NCBI RefSeq assembly: GCF_014042365.1
Contig: NZ_JACEZS010000010.1
Span: 1-64,000 of the forward strand
Direction: 5' to 3'
From: Rugamonas fusca
GTDB taxonomy: Bacteria > Pseudomonadota > Gammaproteobacteria > Burkholderiales > Burkholderiaceae_D
Length of the DNA: 64,000 nucleotides
Numbering within the stretch: the first letter of the stretch is position 1; each line of letters opens with the position of its first letter. Below, one piece after another: positions 39,404 to 47,865 of this stretch. The position numbers were made by a program, and so were the translations under genes. The notes below the pieces were generated by a model. That model had not been told where the DNA came from. It saw only the letters and a list, made by a program, of their open reading frames with translations, and did no database searches.

Positions 39404-39868
39404 TCAGGGTGATCCATTTATTCGAGAATACATTATTTGAAGCTTCATTACATTCATAACGTTTATTATCATCGTGTAGCTATTTATGAAAGCCAAAAAG
39501 AACAAAAAAACGCCGAATAACGCTAGGCTTTCATGTTTAAAATATTTAACGAATGTTAGGGAAAGTGTGGCTGCACCTTCTACGAAAACTGTGTAAACAG
39601 TGGCGTGCAAATATACCGTTGACGCGCCAACACTATCTAACCAGACGTAAAATTTCGAATCTGCTTTTGAGTAAAAAGTCCAGAGAAAACCTATCGCACC
39701 AGCAAAGAAAATTGCGCAGAACAAAGTTGCGAAGTCGATTGCACTCTGTTGGATGAATTCAACTAACTTTGATTTTTCTATCAACAAGCACAAAAGTACA
39801 GTTAGCAAAATGGCTAGCAATATTTCAGAAAGGTATGACCATGTTACTAGAAGTCGTCGCCGGCTCAC
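39404..39868 (-). CDS. Four-helix membrane protein in element B
   Basis: Protein of 154 residues with four predicted membrane helices (about 14-30, 45-63, 80-105 and 113-135) and a Lys/Arg-rich start. It begins at GTG 39868, overlapping the previous gene by 4 bp (GTGA), so the two are translationally coupled. Small 4-TM proteins next to a soluble partner are common as membrane effectors in phage-defence pairs, for example the KwaA part of Kiwa; direct homology was not established. Function unknown. Confidence 0.7.
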   Translation of the reverse strand: MSRRRLLVTWSYLSEILLAILLTVLLCLLIEKSKLVEFIQQSAIDFATLFCAIFFAGAIGFLWTFYSKADSKFYVWLDSVGASTVYLHATVYTVFVEGAATLSLTFVKYFKHESLALFGVFLFFLAFINSYTMIINVMNVMKLQIMYSRINGSP

Positions 39869-40797
39869 TGTGGCCCCTGTGGGTGTATTCTATCGATTTC
39901 AGCGAATATAGCGGCCACTGCGGTTTTAGCTTCCTTTGATTTAGTCGTGGCGCTAATGCCTCTCACAAAATCGCGTAACCCCTTCACTACTCCGCGAGCC
40001 GCTTCCTCTCCAGATTGCGCGACTTCGAAAGTATCGTTTCTAACGCCCTCAATGGTAACTTCGCCTTTCCTGTATCCTTGCTCTGCCAACACGGCCGATG
40101 CGAGCGGACGGCTATCTTCCGATCTAGATAGCCCGTCAGGACTTTTCATGTCTTGAGTAAATTCGCGAATCCCACTTCTGCGGAGATCTTCATAAACCAA
40201 TTTTGTGTATCTATTTAATTCTGGATTCGGAATGCGTAAAGTAACCTTCATTCTGGTAACTCGCTGGAATGAAAGTAAGAGATCAACTATATTATTGTGG
40301 GATGGAATTGCCACTAATGCAACTGTTGACCACCACTCTAGAGATCTGGCCGTATCCGCGATGATGCTATGTAGGAAGTCCAACCAAGCGGTCTGGGATA
40401 ATTCGCCAGTATGTTCGATCGCTATAAGGTGGCGGGATAAATCCACCAGACATACTGCTGTGCTAGCTAGAGGTGGAAATGAAACTGATGTTGATGTCGT
40501 CAATCCAACATCGGTAACGCTCACACCATCTTTTTCCAACACGCTCCTAGCGAGAATGAAATGAAGAAGTTCTCGTCCGTCTGAAATTTCGCTTAAATCA
40601 AAATATGATCGAATGCTCCACTTGAATTTTGCACTTCTGGTCTCTTGAATTTGATCATGTTTAGGATCGCAAGCTGATTCAAAAAGAGTTCGGAGATCCT
40701 CGTCTCCCCGTATGCGTTTTGGAGTAGGAGACAGAAAAAGATCTGAAATGTCCTCAATGTTAAGGCGATAAAGGTCAAACGAAAATCTCTTGGACAC
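39865..40797 (-). CDS. Unknown soluble protein, first gene of element B operon
   Basis: Protein of 310 residues starting at GTG 40797. It has no membrane segment and no motif I can name; it alternates strands and helices, with segments such as STAVCLVDLSRHLIAIEHTGE and VTLRIPNPELNRYTKLVYEDLR, and ends in a helical tail. The 4-bp overlap with the membrane protein gene and shared strand with the reverse transcriptase make a three-gene defence cassette plausible. It could be the sensor partner of the 4-TM protein. Confidence 0.65.
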   Translation of the reverse strand: MSKRFSFDLYRLNIEDISDLFLSPTPKRIRGDEDLRTLFESACDPKHDQIQETRSAKFKWSIRSYFDLSEISDGRELLHFILARSVLEKDGVSVTDVGLTTSTSVSFPPLASTAVCLVDLSRHLIAIEHTGELSQTAWLDFLHSIIADTARSLEWWSTVALVAIPSHNNIVDLLLSFQRVTRMKVTLRIPNPELNRYTKLVYEDLRRSGIREFTQDMKSPDGLSRSEDSRPLASAVLAEQGYRKGEVTIEGVRNDTFEVAQSGEEAARGVVKGLRDFVRGISATTKSKEAKTAVAAIFAEIDRIHPQGPQ

Positions 40798-41039
40798 TAG
40801 GATCTCTACAAAGTTGGGATTTCATGAGGTCGCGATCAAAAGCGCGAATGGCTTTCTAAATTTTAACGAATTTTCTTTTTGGGAAACTAACCAATTGTAA
40901 CAGTCAGCCGGTTTGTTGGCAGCGAGCATGATTCGATTAGACACAGTGGCGCCGGCTGGAAGGGTAGCAAAACCGCCATGCTAATTAACTCATAAGTGAT
41001 GTGTGGAGTGAGGGCGGCCGCGCTGTAGTTTCAAAGTAA
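40798..41039. other. Upstream region of element B genes
   Basis: No gene seen. This AT-rich stretch precedes the 310-residue gene on the minus strand and presumably holds its promoter; its right end borders the element B attachment arm. Confidence 0.35.
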
Positions 41040-41059
41040 GCCGGAAATGGACCAGAAAC
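41040..41059 (+). repeat. Arm-type repeat pair, right end of element B
   Basis: CCGGA and GGACCAGA in tandem, ending 45 bp before the tRNA fragment; equivalent sites are at 37278 and 60257. Confidence 0.45.
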
Positions 41060-41149
41060 AAAAAAGCCCACGAACCGAAATTCGTGGGCTTCCTTGATAA
41101 TTCTTGGTAGGCCGTGCGGGATTCGAACCTGCGACCAACGGATTAAAAG
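41050..41149. repeat. 100-bp direct repeat bounding element C, left copy
   Basis: Identical base for base to 60268-60367. It contains an arm-site half, a hairpin terminator (stem 41065-41074 with 41081-41090, loop CCGAAA) and the 45-base tRNA-Lys 3' fragment (41105-41149). Confidence 0.95.
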
Positions 41150-41316
41150 AACGTGAAGCTTCCAACATGGAGTTGTCTTGGCGCGACGGGATCAGTGGCG
41201 CTCGTTCCGCTATTTCCTTCGTGCGGCGAAAGACATTGTTCTCTCGGTTCTCAATCTGCCGGGACGCGGTCCCTTGCTGCTCATTGCCACAGCTTGACCG
41301 TATTGTATCTGGCCCT

Positions 41317-41460
41317 GACCAGAGAGAGACCAGACGGTCTCATTGGCAATTCGCTGGCCTTGGTTGCACTATGAGGGGGCACCATCGATATGGGTGGCCT
41401 TTTGGCGAGTCGGTTGTTTGACGCCTGCGCACTGAACCCTGACCGGAACAGTACCGGAAC
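41317..41460 (+). repeat. Arm-type repeat pairs, left end of element C
   Basis: GACCAGA and GACCAGA in tandem at 41317-41336, then GACCGGA and TACCGGA at 41441-41460. Same set and order as in element B (37491-37548). Confidence 0.5.
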
Positions 41461-41519
41461 CGCTATCCTCATGACTTAGGCGAGGCCTAGCACCCGTCGG
41501 TTGTATCGGTGCGATTTTT

Positions 41520-41534
41520 TGCACAGTTTGCACA
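41520..41534 (+). repeat. TGCACA tandem site 1
   Basis: TGCACA-GTT-TGCACA, followed by an inverted TGTGCA at 41539. It lies downstream of the AAA_13 gene, near the left end of element C. Confidence 0.6.
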
Positions 41535-41628
41535 TTCATGTGCATGCATTGTTTCTACCGACATTAACATTTTCCGACGGGGGCGTATTTGATGGCGGCG
41601 AGACCAAGGTTCAGACTATGCCTAATTA

Positions 41629-43116
41629 CTAAATCTGATCTATTGTTTGCAGCGTCCGTCTTACGAATATTCTCAGCTCTTCGTCATTTATGGTATCACC
41701 CCACGGAGACGTTGGGTCTGAATGATGGAACTCTTTAGAGTAATCATTGATCTCTCCTATATCAGGTACCAAGTCTTTGAGCCTAAATAATCGATCATTT
41801 GGAGTCGATTTATCAATCTTTCCTAACATATCTCCAAGCCATTCTCCGCGCTCAATTTCGTTAAAATACTTAATCCGAAGAATTCCTTCTAGGATGGGGC
41901 GAATACATCTTATGACTTCCCGTTTTTCTAGTTCGCTTGATGCGCCTTGATTTAGATATGAACTAAGTACTTTTATGTCTTTGAAGACGCCGCTGAGCGT
42001 TTCGTTTTCAATGTCATGGGCGACAATGTGGCTTGTCGATGAATTTTTCGATATTTTTAGATTTACGGTGGAAGCTGCTTCAAATTTTCTGGCTAAAGCC
42101 TTGGCGAAATTAATGTCATGAGTAGAAACGAATAACTGTAGGCAACTTGACGAAATTCGCATCAATTGGTTAATCGTTGCGTTTCGCCTTGCTTGGTCAA
42201 AGCTGGATATTGGGTCGTCAAATACAACAATCTTTTTTGAAAGATCGCCCTTTTCTAGCTGAGCAAGGAAGAATGAGAAAGCAAATGCGCTTTTGTCACC
42301 TTCGCTAAGTGAATATTTTATTTTCCGACCGCTTCCACCTTTTAACCCATGAAATCCCACTATTTCGCCGCTAACCGAAAGACTATACGATACGAGTTGC
42401 CGAGGTCCAGAATGGCTTTTTGAAAATTTTTCAAGTCGTATATGTGGTGTGAAATAACGAAGATATTTGTTGATTATCTCAATATTATTTTCAAAGGTTT
42501 TTTGAGAGTATTCACCTAGTTCGACATTAACTTGACGGATGTGGTTGGTTTTATATTTTATTTCCGCAGTGTAGAATTTCAAATCTTCCTGCAATCTTTT
42601 GGTGACATCTTGCGTTAGATTTTCATTGGATTTTAGCTCGTTTTTAATTCTGGTTTTTGCTCTACGAAAATCATTAAGGTGGCCGTATAGCTCTTCAAGC
42701 TTCTTCTTTAGCTGAATTCCTTCTTCACCTGCGATGATTTGGAAAAGATTGTTTCGAGTTTCGCTTAGTAGTGACGAACCAATATAAACATTGTCCTCGA
42801 TGTAGTGAACATCGAATACATTTATTTCGCTGCAATGCTTATCCCATTTGTTGTCAGTGTATTTTCTTATGCTGCCATCAGCCATCAATATTCGCAGTTT
42901 TTGAGGAGTCGAAGAACCAATTGTTCTCTTCTCCTTGAGAAGATTGTCGTCTCCATGTAGCGAAGTTAGGATTAGGGCGAGCGTCGTTTTTCCTACTCCA
43001 TTCTCTCCATAAATTATATTTTTTGACTTGAACTCACCGTTCCAGTCCTTAGAGCTTTTAACGGGATTTGAGGAGTAAGGGCCAACATTTTCTATCTCTA
43101 ATATCTTCTTTAACAT
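41629..43116 (-). CDS. AAA_13-type ATPase (RloC/PrrC-like ATPase family)
   Basis: Protein of 495 residues from ATG 43116 (MLKKILEIENVGPY); the frame extends to a GTG at 43188. Walker A is GENGVGKTT (residues 37-45). A coiled-coil insertion follows (about 130-230). Then come an ABC-like signature YSLSEGDKSAFAFSFFL, Walker B VVFDDPISSFD and a switch His in FVSTHD. These are hallmarks of AAA_13, the group that includes the anticodon nucleases PrrC and RloC and several abortive-infection proteins. The C-terminus has a conserved-looking RPILEGILRIKYFNEI and EFHHSDP, but I cannot confirm a nuclease site. Defence or toxin function is inferred. Confidence 0.78.
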   Translation of the reverse strand: MLKKILEIENVGPYSSNPVKSSKDWNGEFKSKNIIYGENGVGKTTLALILTSLHGDDNLLKEKRTIGSSTPQKLRILMADGSIRKYTDNKWDKHCSEINVFDVHYIEDNVYIGSSLLSETRNNLFQIIAGEEGIQLKKKLEELYGHLNDFRRAKTRIKNELKSNENLTQDVTKRLQEDLKFYTAEIKYKTNHIRQVNVELGEYSQKTFENNIEIINKYLRYFTPHIRLEKFSKSHSGPRQLVSYSLSVSGEIVGFHGLKGGSGRKIKYSLSEGDKSAFAFSFFLAQLEKGDLSKKIVVFDDPISSFDQARRNATINQLMRISSSCLQLFVSTHDINFAKALARKFEAASTVNLKISKNSSTSHIVAHDIENETLSGVFKDIKVLSSYLNQGASSELEKREVIRCIRPILEGILRIKYFNEIERGEWLGDMLGKIDKSTPNDRLFRLKDLVPDIGEINDYSKEFHHSDPTSPWGDTINDEELRIFVRRTLQTIDQI

Positions 43117-43174
43117 TTTCGATATTGATATTTGTTTAGGATTATTGCTTGCTTGGTGTGATTTTGTTAAATCC

Positions 43175-43189
43175 TGCACGATTTGCACA
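43175..43189 (+). repeat. TGCACA tandem site 2
   Basis: TGCACG-ATT-TGCACA, between the AAA_13 gene and the HEPN-like gene, about 60 bp upstream of the AAA_13 ATG. Confidence 0.55.
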
Positions 43190-43236
43190 CTAGTAATGCG
43201 TCACTAGGCTATAACGGCACGGCGAGGCTTCGTCGT

Positions 43237-44223
43237 CTATTTCATGAATTCGAACCACGGTGGGCGTCTTAATACGATTGCCGCATCTTCACCGAGCTGG
43301 ATTGGGCGCTGAACATGCGATGATAGCTCTGCTAGAAGGAGAAGAGCTTTTTTGTATATTTTGATTGCGGCCTCGTAGCCAGTGGGTAGTGGTCTTCCAT
43401 AGCGGGAAGCGATTGCTTGACCAGCGCTAGGAAGAAAACCTAATTTCCTCTTTAGATCCAATGGTATCCCTACGGAATTTGCTTGAGTAACAAGAAGAGG
43501 TATTTTGTGCTCCGACAGCGGCGTGGTGCCGGTCTGTGCGATTAGTGCTTTAAGCGCGTTTTCGATCGAGAAATGAACTTCCCAAATGGCCGAAGCATAG
43601 TCCTCGTCCGTTCTATTTGTAATATGCTCGGCTGCTTTGCGGATAGCTAAAAGGGTGACATTCCTATGTTGTTCGTATTTCTCCGGTGCAGGATGACCGG
43701 TTCCGAAGTTGAGATTAATCAAGCGGAGTTGCTTGACTAGTGTGCTTAGCTCTTTATCCAATCGGGCTGATTCGTTACTGGTAAGATTGCTTAGTGTCGG
43801 CGGAGAAATGATCCACTCACGGGGCTTCTCGTGATCCCCGAGTCCTGAGCCGATATAGAGTGTTAATTGTTGGCCTGAAGAGTGAGGCTGGCTATGAGTT
43901 GGTTCAATAGTGACCTTGAATGGAATATTGTGGATCTCGATGACCCCAAGAAGTGTCCCAGTCTTGGTGTGAAGCGCAGAGCCATAACGTGTCTCATACC
44001 AATCTGCGACGATTGCGAAGAGAATTGCGAACCACTTTTGTTCGTATGGGGGGGCATCCGAAGGAGGATGTACGGTTAGGTAGTCCGCTAAAAGAATTTC
44101 AGTAGCTGCCATTTTTCGGCCCCATAACGGGCGCCCAATTTTGTTCAGCAAGGCGTCAATTTCAGGAAGTAGCTCCCCAATCGCGGCAGCTAACTTTGGA
44201 TTCGTCTCTACCACCTTTTTCAT
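43237..44223 (-). CDS. Unknown protein with HEPN-like C-terminal helices
   Basis: Protein of 328 residues. The N-terminal two thirds are not recognised. Around residues 205-240 the run YASAIWEVHFSIENALKALIAQ resembles the core helix pair of HEPN domains, and the following helices end in IKIYKKALLLLAELSSHVQ. HEPN proteins are often RNases in toxin or defence systems, but a clear catalytic R-x4-6-H could not be assigned. It is upstream of the AAA_13 gene on the same strand with 120 bp between, which include a TGCACA site. Confidence 0.55.
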   Translation of the reverse strand: MKKVVETNPKLAAAIGELLPEIDALLNKIGRPLWGRKMAATEILLADYLTVHPPSDAPPYEQKWFAILFAIVADWYETRYGSALHTKTGTLLGVIEIHNIPFKVTIEPTHSQPHSSGQQLTLYIGSGLGDHEKPREWIISPPTLSNLTSNESARLDKELSTLVKQLRLINLNFGTGHPAPEKYEQHRNVTLLAIRKAAEHITNRTDEDYASAIWEVHFSIENALKALIAQTGTTPLSEHKIPLLVTQANSVGIPLDLKRKLGFLPSAGQAIASRYGRPLPTGYEAAIKIYKKALLLLAELSSHVQRPIQLGEDAAIVLRRPPWFEFMK

Positions 44224-44453
44224 AATTTAACGCCTGATATTTGTTACGGGACTTTGGTGAAACCATTGGGTCACCGTGTCGTTTATCCGAGAATTAGTCT
44301 ACTTGTTATTCTTCTTGGCGTCTAGGAGCGCGTTGCCGCATTGTCATCGAATGTTATAGCCGGGGGGCAGGTTCAAACCCTTCGAGCTACTCGCGCTCTC
44401 ACAGTAGCGCATTGATTTGCGATCTGCCTTCGCTGCTGTATTCGATGAACTTC
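44224..44453. other. Non-coding stretch in element C
   Basis: No gene supported. It separates the HEPN-like gene from a truncated paralogue of the split gene at 49-50 kb. Confidence 0.35.
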
Positions 44454-44642
44454 TTATTTCTTGCGGCTGGCCTTGTCGGCTGCTTTGTTTTCTAATTGGG
44501 CTGACGATGCGTTGGCGCTTGCTGGCGCTGGTTCGCTTTCGATCAACTGACAGTACTCAGCGTGAAGGACGGACAGCCATTTCCCCCAGCCGCCCGCGAT
44601 CATGTGTCGGCCTTCGGTAGCCTTCCTACCTTGGGTTCGCAA
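44454..44642 (-). pseudogene. 5'-truncated paralogue of the split gene X
   Basis: The minus-strand frame encodes GRHMIAGGWGKWLSVL followed by a Ser/Ala/Lys tail ending ASRKK. This parallels GRHIIAGNWAEWKSSVL and the tail ending SPRRKK at 49.4-49.5 kb. Only the last 50 or so codons remain; nothing upstream resembles the rest of the family. It is a decayed second copy. Confidence 0.55.
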
Positions 44643-44844
44643 GGTGGGGTTGTGTGCTATGTGTTCTTGGGGCCGGCTTGCCGTATCGTGATCCCCACCG
44701 CAATTTTCTAATGGTTACAATTCGCGTATTTCTTACCGTTTTTATTTCCTATAGTGAATTGGCAGTTTATTCCAGAAGCTTCGTTGTCTGCAGCGCGTTG
44801 TCAGCCGCTGCTTAGCCGTATTAGCCATTCGAGGAGCGAATGCC

Positions 44845-45114
44845 ATGACACAAGTAACCGGTTCCACGTCGAAAAAGCCCAAGGGGGTCTATTGGTACTG
44901 GACACAGTTGGGGCCGAATAATATCAACCTGACTGATTCGATCGTTGATCTACCTCCCGGCAATTACGAGCTTTTCTGGGATTTTAGAGGGAACCCAGGG
45001 GATTCGTTTGCCTTTTCAGTTGCGGGGCCTGCTGGAGTGCTTACGAAAGTATCTGACGCAATTCCGTCGGGTTCTACGGATGGTTGGGGGATGAAGCCGT
45101 TCTTAATTCCTTGA
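44845..45114 (+). CDS. Small unknown protein, first gene of a secreted-protein pair
   Basis: Protein of 89 residues, mostly beta-strand in character (YWYWTQLGPNNINLTDSIVDLPPGNYELFWDF, then GDSFAFSVAGPAG). No signal peptide. GAGGAG eight bases before the ATG is a strong ribosome binding site. It ends 12 bp before the next gene, so both are cotranscribed. A small jelly-roll or lectin-like fold is possible but unproven. Confidence 0.7.
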   Translation: MTQVTGSTSKKPKGVYWYWTQLGPNNINLTDSIVDLPPGNYELFWDFRGNPGDSFAFSVAGPAGVLTKVSDAIPSGSTDGWGMKPFLIP

Positions 45115-45126
45115 CGGAGAATTTGA

Positions 45127-46191
45127 ATGGAAAAGATACTTACTACCTACGTAATCGCAGCGTTACCTCTGCTTTTAGGGGCGCGGCTCGCGACCGCCGC
45201 CGATGAGTTCAAGCCACCTGCAAGTGTTCTATCTGCACCTGTATCGTCTCTGGTTTCCGGCCCTGGCATCCAGTTTCAAGCTAGCAACGATGGCTCAAGT
45301 GTCTCGGCAAAAGTAGCCAAGCAGTACAGTTTTGTTCCCAAGGATTCAAGTGACGTGCAGGCGGCGACCTTTACTTCGTTGAGCTTCACGATGGATGCGC
45401 CGATAGATAAGTCCGAGAAACGTCATGACCTGTTTTCTTTGGACGGTTGGGGAAATGCGACATCTATTGGTGTGTCTTACTCGAAATTTCTTACTGGTTG
45501 GACTCAAACCAAAGCCCAGCCTGAAGACCGTAAAAAACTTTGTGCTGAACTGGAAGGTGCTGCGAAGGCTAAAGAAGGGAAACTACCTGATGGGTTCGAA
45601 TGTTCAGCGCAGAATTTTCAGAAGTATTTACCTGAGCGTAGCATCGAGGGGCAACGGGACGTCGGTGGTCCCAATCCCGGTGGCTGGTTGTTTGGCGGCG
45701 CTTTGAAGTATGCCACACAGGACTCGACCTACTATGATCCAGGGACACTTGCGAAGTCGAAGGAGCGAAATGAACCTTGGAGTGTCGGAGTTTTTGTCGG
45801 ATGGAATCCACCGCCGATGTCAGCAGCATTTCTTATTTTTAGAGTGGACAGAAAAAGTAGCTATAAAGACGCTGATGTCACTGTAAGGTGTCCTGCAGCT
45901 ACTTCCGGCGTTACCGTGCAGTGTGTCAGCGGCTCCTTTGGCGCGCCGACAATGACGCAAGCGACATCGCTGGGACTTGAGGCTCGCAGCCTTATTGGTA
46001 CGAAGTACGCCGTTTCTTTGGCCGTATCCAGGGACACAAGCAAGAAGGTAACTACCATTGAGTTGCCAGTTTACTGGATCGGCGATGGGAATGGAGGGTT
46101 GAACGGTGGGGTAAAGGCTGGATGGAATAGTGACGACAAGAAGGCGGTGCTAGGTCTTTTTGTCGGAGCTCCCTTTACTGCTTGGCCATAG
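45127..46191 (+). CDS. Exported protein of unknown function
   Basis: Precursor of 354 residues with a clear signal peptide (LTTYVIAALPLLLGARLATAADE). The mature chain alternates short amphipathic strands and Gly/Trp/Tyr-rich turns (DGWGNATSIGVSYSKFL, GGWLFGGALKYA, WSVGVFVGWNPPP, VLGLFVGAPFTAWP), like an outer-membrane beta-barrel. GGAG precedes the ATG. It is paired with the 89-residue gene. No family recognised. Confidence 0.7.
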   Translation: MEKILTTYVIAALPLLLGARLATAADEFKPPASVLSAPVSSLVSGPGIQFQASNDGSSVSAKVAKQYSFVPKDSSDVQAATFTSLSFTMDAPIDKSEKRHDLFSLDGWGNATSIGVSYSKFLTGWTQTKAQPEDRKKLCAELEGAAKAKEGKLPDGFECSAQNFQKYLPERSIEGQRDVGGPNPGGWLFGGALKYATQDSTYYDPGTLAKSKERNEPWSVGVFVGWNPPPMSAAFLIFRVDRKSSYKDADVTVRCPAATSGVTVQCVSGSFGAPTMTQATSLGLEARSLIGTKYAVSLAVSRDTSKKVTTIELPVYWIGDGNGGLNGGVKAGWNSDDKKAVLGLFVGAPFTAWP

Positions 46192-46352
46192 AAGGAGTTA
46201 GAGTGTGCCTTCGGACTGAAACGAGCAGGCAGCCCCGGACAATGAGATAGCAAAGTCAAGGCCGTGGTTATTCAGGAATGTTTACTTCCGAGGCTCCAGG
46301 CCTTGTCTTTTTGCACTCTGCACACCGTCGCGTCGATGGTGTGCGCGATACT

Positions 46353-47696
46353 TTACCTGTGACCCATAGTGAAGAAAAGGGACGTAAACAACGCACCCCA
46401 TGCGAACGAGATGACCCTGATCGTCGTGCTATAGCCCTTACGCAGCGTGAAGAACGGCGTGATCTGAGGGAAGACGAGAAGTGCCAGGAAGAACCAGATA
46501 CCGACCTTCTTTTGCGTTCTGGCGGTCTCTGCCGCTTCCGGCGTCGAATAGGTCACGCCTTTTACGGTACGGGCCAATTCATCTTTCGCCTCTGCTGCCG
46601 CAGCGTCTGACGAATAGGTGACCCCATCGACCGTGCGGCGTTCTCGGTCACGCTCCGACCTCAATGCGATGATAGCCTGACTTTCTTTGGCAAATTCCTG
46701 ATAGCCAATCGCCGCTGAATATTTGCTGAGCGCAGCCAGGCTGGCGTCACATGCTTCCGGCGTCGAGAAGTCAAGACTGGCCTTGTGGGCCTGGATGAGG
46801 TCCCGCTTAGTGGAGGATACGACCGATACGCCGAAGTAGCTTTCCAGCTTTTCCAGCTCGCCGTTTTGATCCCCGAATTCGCCCAGCCAAAGCTGGAAGA
46901 AATCTTCGTTATATGGATCGAGTTGGAAAGCGTCGAGCATGACCTGCTTGATGGCCTCTTTCGGCACTCGGCCTGCCTCCACGTTCTGGAGCAGGCGCGA
47001 TGCCTTGGTTTCGTCGTCGGTGGTGACGAAGCCAGTATAGCTCTCCGGCTTCCTGTCGTTGACAGCATCTATGTATGCGAAATGCATACTGAAGATGGCG
47101 CGGTATAGGGCGTTGACCAATGCCTGCTTGGTGGCCGGATCGTTGTATAGTTCGCTTTTCTTCAAGGCGTCGCCCACGGCGCTGATGCCTTTTGCCGTAA
47201 GGTTGAACAGGCCGTGTACAGCACCTGTCGCGAGATTCATGGCACCTGCCTGCATCGCGCCTTTGACTGCACCACTAACACCGAAGCCACCGCCTACCCA
47301 GCGGCCCCGCGATTCCCGGCGTTGAGTTCTGTATGCGTCCAGTTCTTCGGCCTTCAGGACGATCGCCATATACTTGTCGTCAATGACGGCGAAGTCTTCT
47401 TCCCATTTGTAGTAAGGGGCGAAGTATTCAGCGAAGGCGTCGAAGTCGATGTCGTAGAACCCTTGGGCGACGAGATCTGCGACGGCCACCTCTGCCGCCT
47501 CATGCATGATGGGCAGCACCACGTCTGCGCACTTGTTATGAATGTCGTCGATGCTTTTGAACAGCGTAGCAAAGTTGTTGGAGAAGTCAGCTGCGGCCTG
47601 TCCGGCCAGCCGCTGGTATTTCAAGCGCAGCTTGTTGTAGTTGGCTCGGGCATTGCTGATTGGGACTTCGATACCAGTAAGCGCCAATGTGCTCAT
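46353..47696 (-). CDS. Unknown protein with two C-terminal membrane helices
   Basis: Protein of 447 residues. A helical N-terminal region is followed by a Gly/Ala-rich stretch (GGGFGVSGAVKGAMQAGAMN) and a long helical middle. Two tandem copies of a RTV-x-GVTYS-x-AAEA motif lie near residues 355-395, and two membrane helices end the chain (about 400-440). AAAGGAATC upstream of ATG 47696 supports the start. The motif repeat resembles short adaptor repeats but is not one I can name. It is divergent from the XRE regulator. Confidence 0.65.
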   Translation of the reverse strand: MSTLALTGIEVPISNARANYNKLRLKYQRLAGQAAADFSNNFATLFKSIDDIHNKCADVVLPIMHEAAEVAVADLVAQGFYDIDFDAFAEYFAPYYKWEEDFAVIDDKYMAIVLKAEELDAYRTQRRESRGRWVGGGFGVSGAVKGAMQAGAMNLATGAVHGLFNLTAKGISAVGDALKKSELYNDPATKQALVNALYRAIFSMHFAYIDAVNDRKPESYTGFVTTDDETKASRLLQNVEAGRVPKEAIKQVMLDAFQLDPYNEDFFQLWLGEFGDQNGELEKLESYFGVSVVSSTKRDLIQAHKASLDFSTPEACDASLAALSKYSAAIGYQEFAKESQAIIALRSERDRERRTVDGVTYSSDAAAAEAKDELARTVKGVTYSTPEAAETARTQKKVGIWFFLALLVFPQITPFFTLRKGYSTTIRVISFAWGALFTSLFFTMGHR

Positions 47697-47850
47697 TATT
47701 TCTGATTCCTTTGTAGTGAAGTGTAGTCGAGGCCTGATGCGGCTTTGACGGTATCTGTTTGGTAAAAACTATCGTTTTATATCAATATAATTGCCATATT
47801 ACATCATTTTATTACTCTTGCTGACGTAGCACGATGTGCTTTTGCCCATC

Positions 47851-47865
47851 TGCACAGTTAGCACA
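47851..47865 (+). promoter_or_regulatory. TGCACA tandem site 3, overlapping the XRE start codon
   Basis: TGCACA-GTT-AGCACA ends on the A of the regulator's ATG (47865). A TATAAT box lies upstream at 47786-47791. This placement suits autoregulation by the encoded XRE protein, and no Shine-Dalgarno sequence is visible between. Confidence 0.6.

Noticed and set aside
39225..39440. 71-codon plus-strand ORF in element B
   Set aside because: AT-rich spacer between two minus-strand genes, no ribosome binding site and no protein-like pattern.
46312..46325. Possible ninth TGCACA pair
   Set aside because: Reads TGCACTC-TGCACA with a 7-bp period and a mismatch, so it does not fit the 9-bp consensus of the eight sites.
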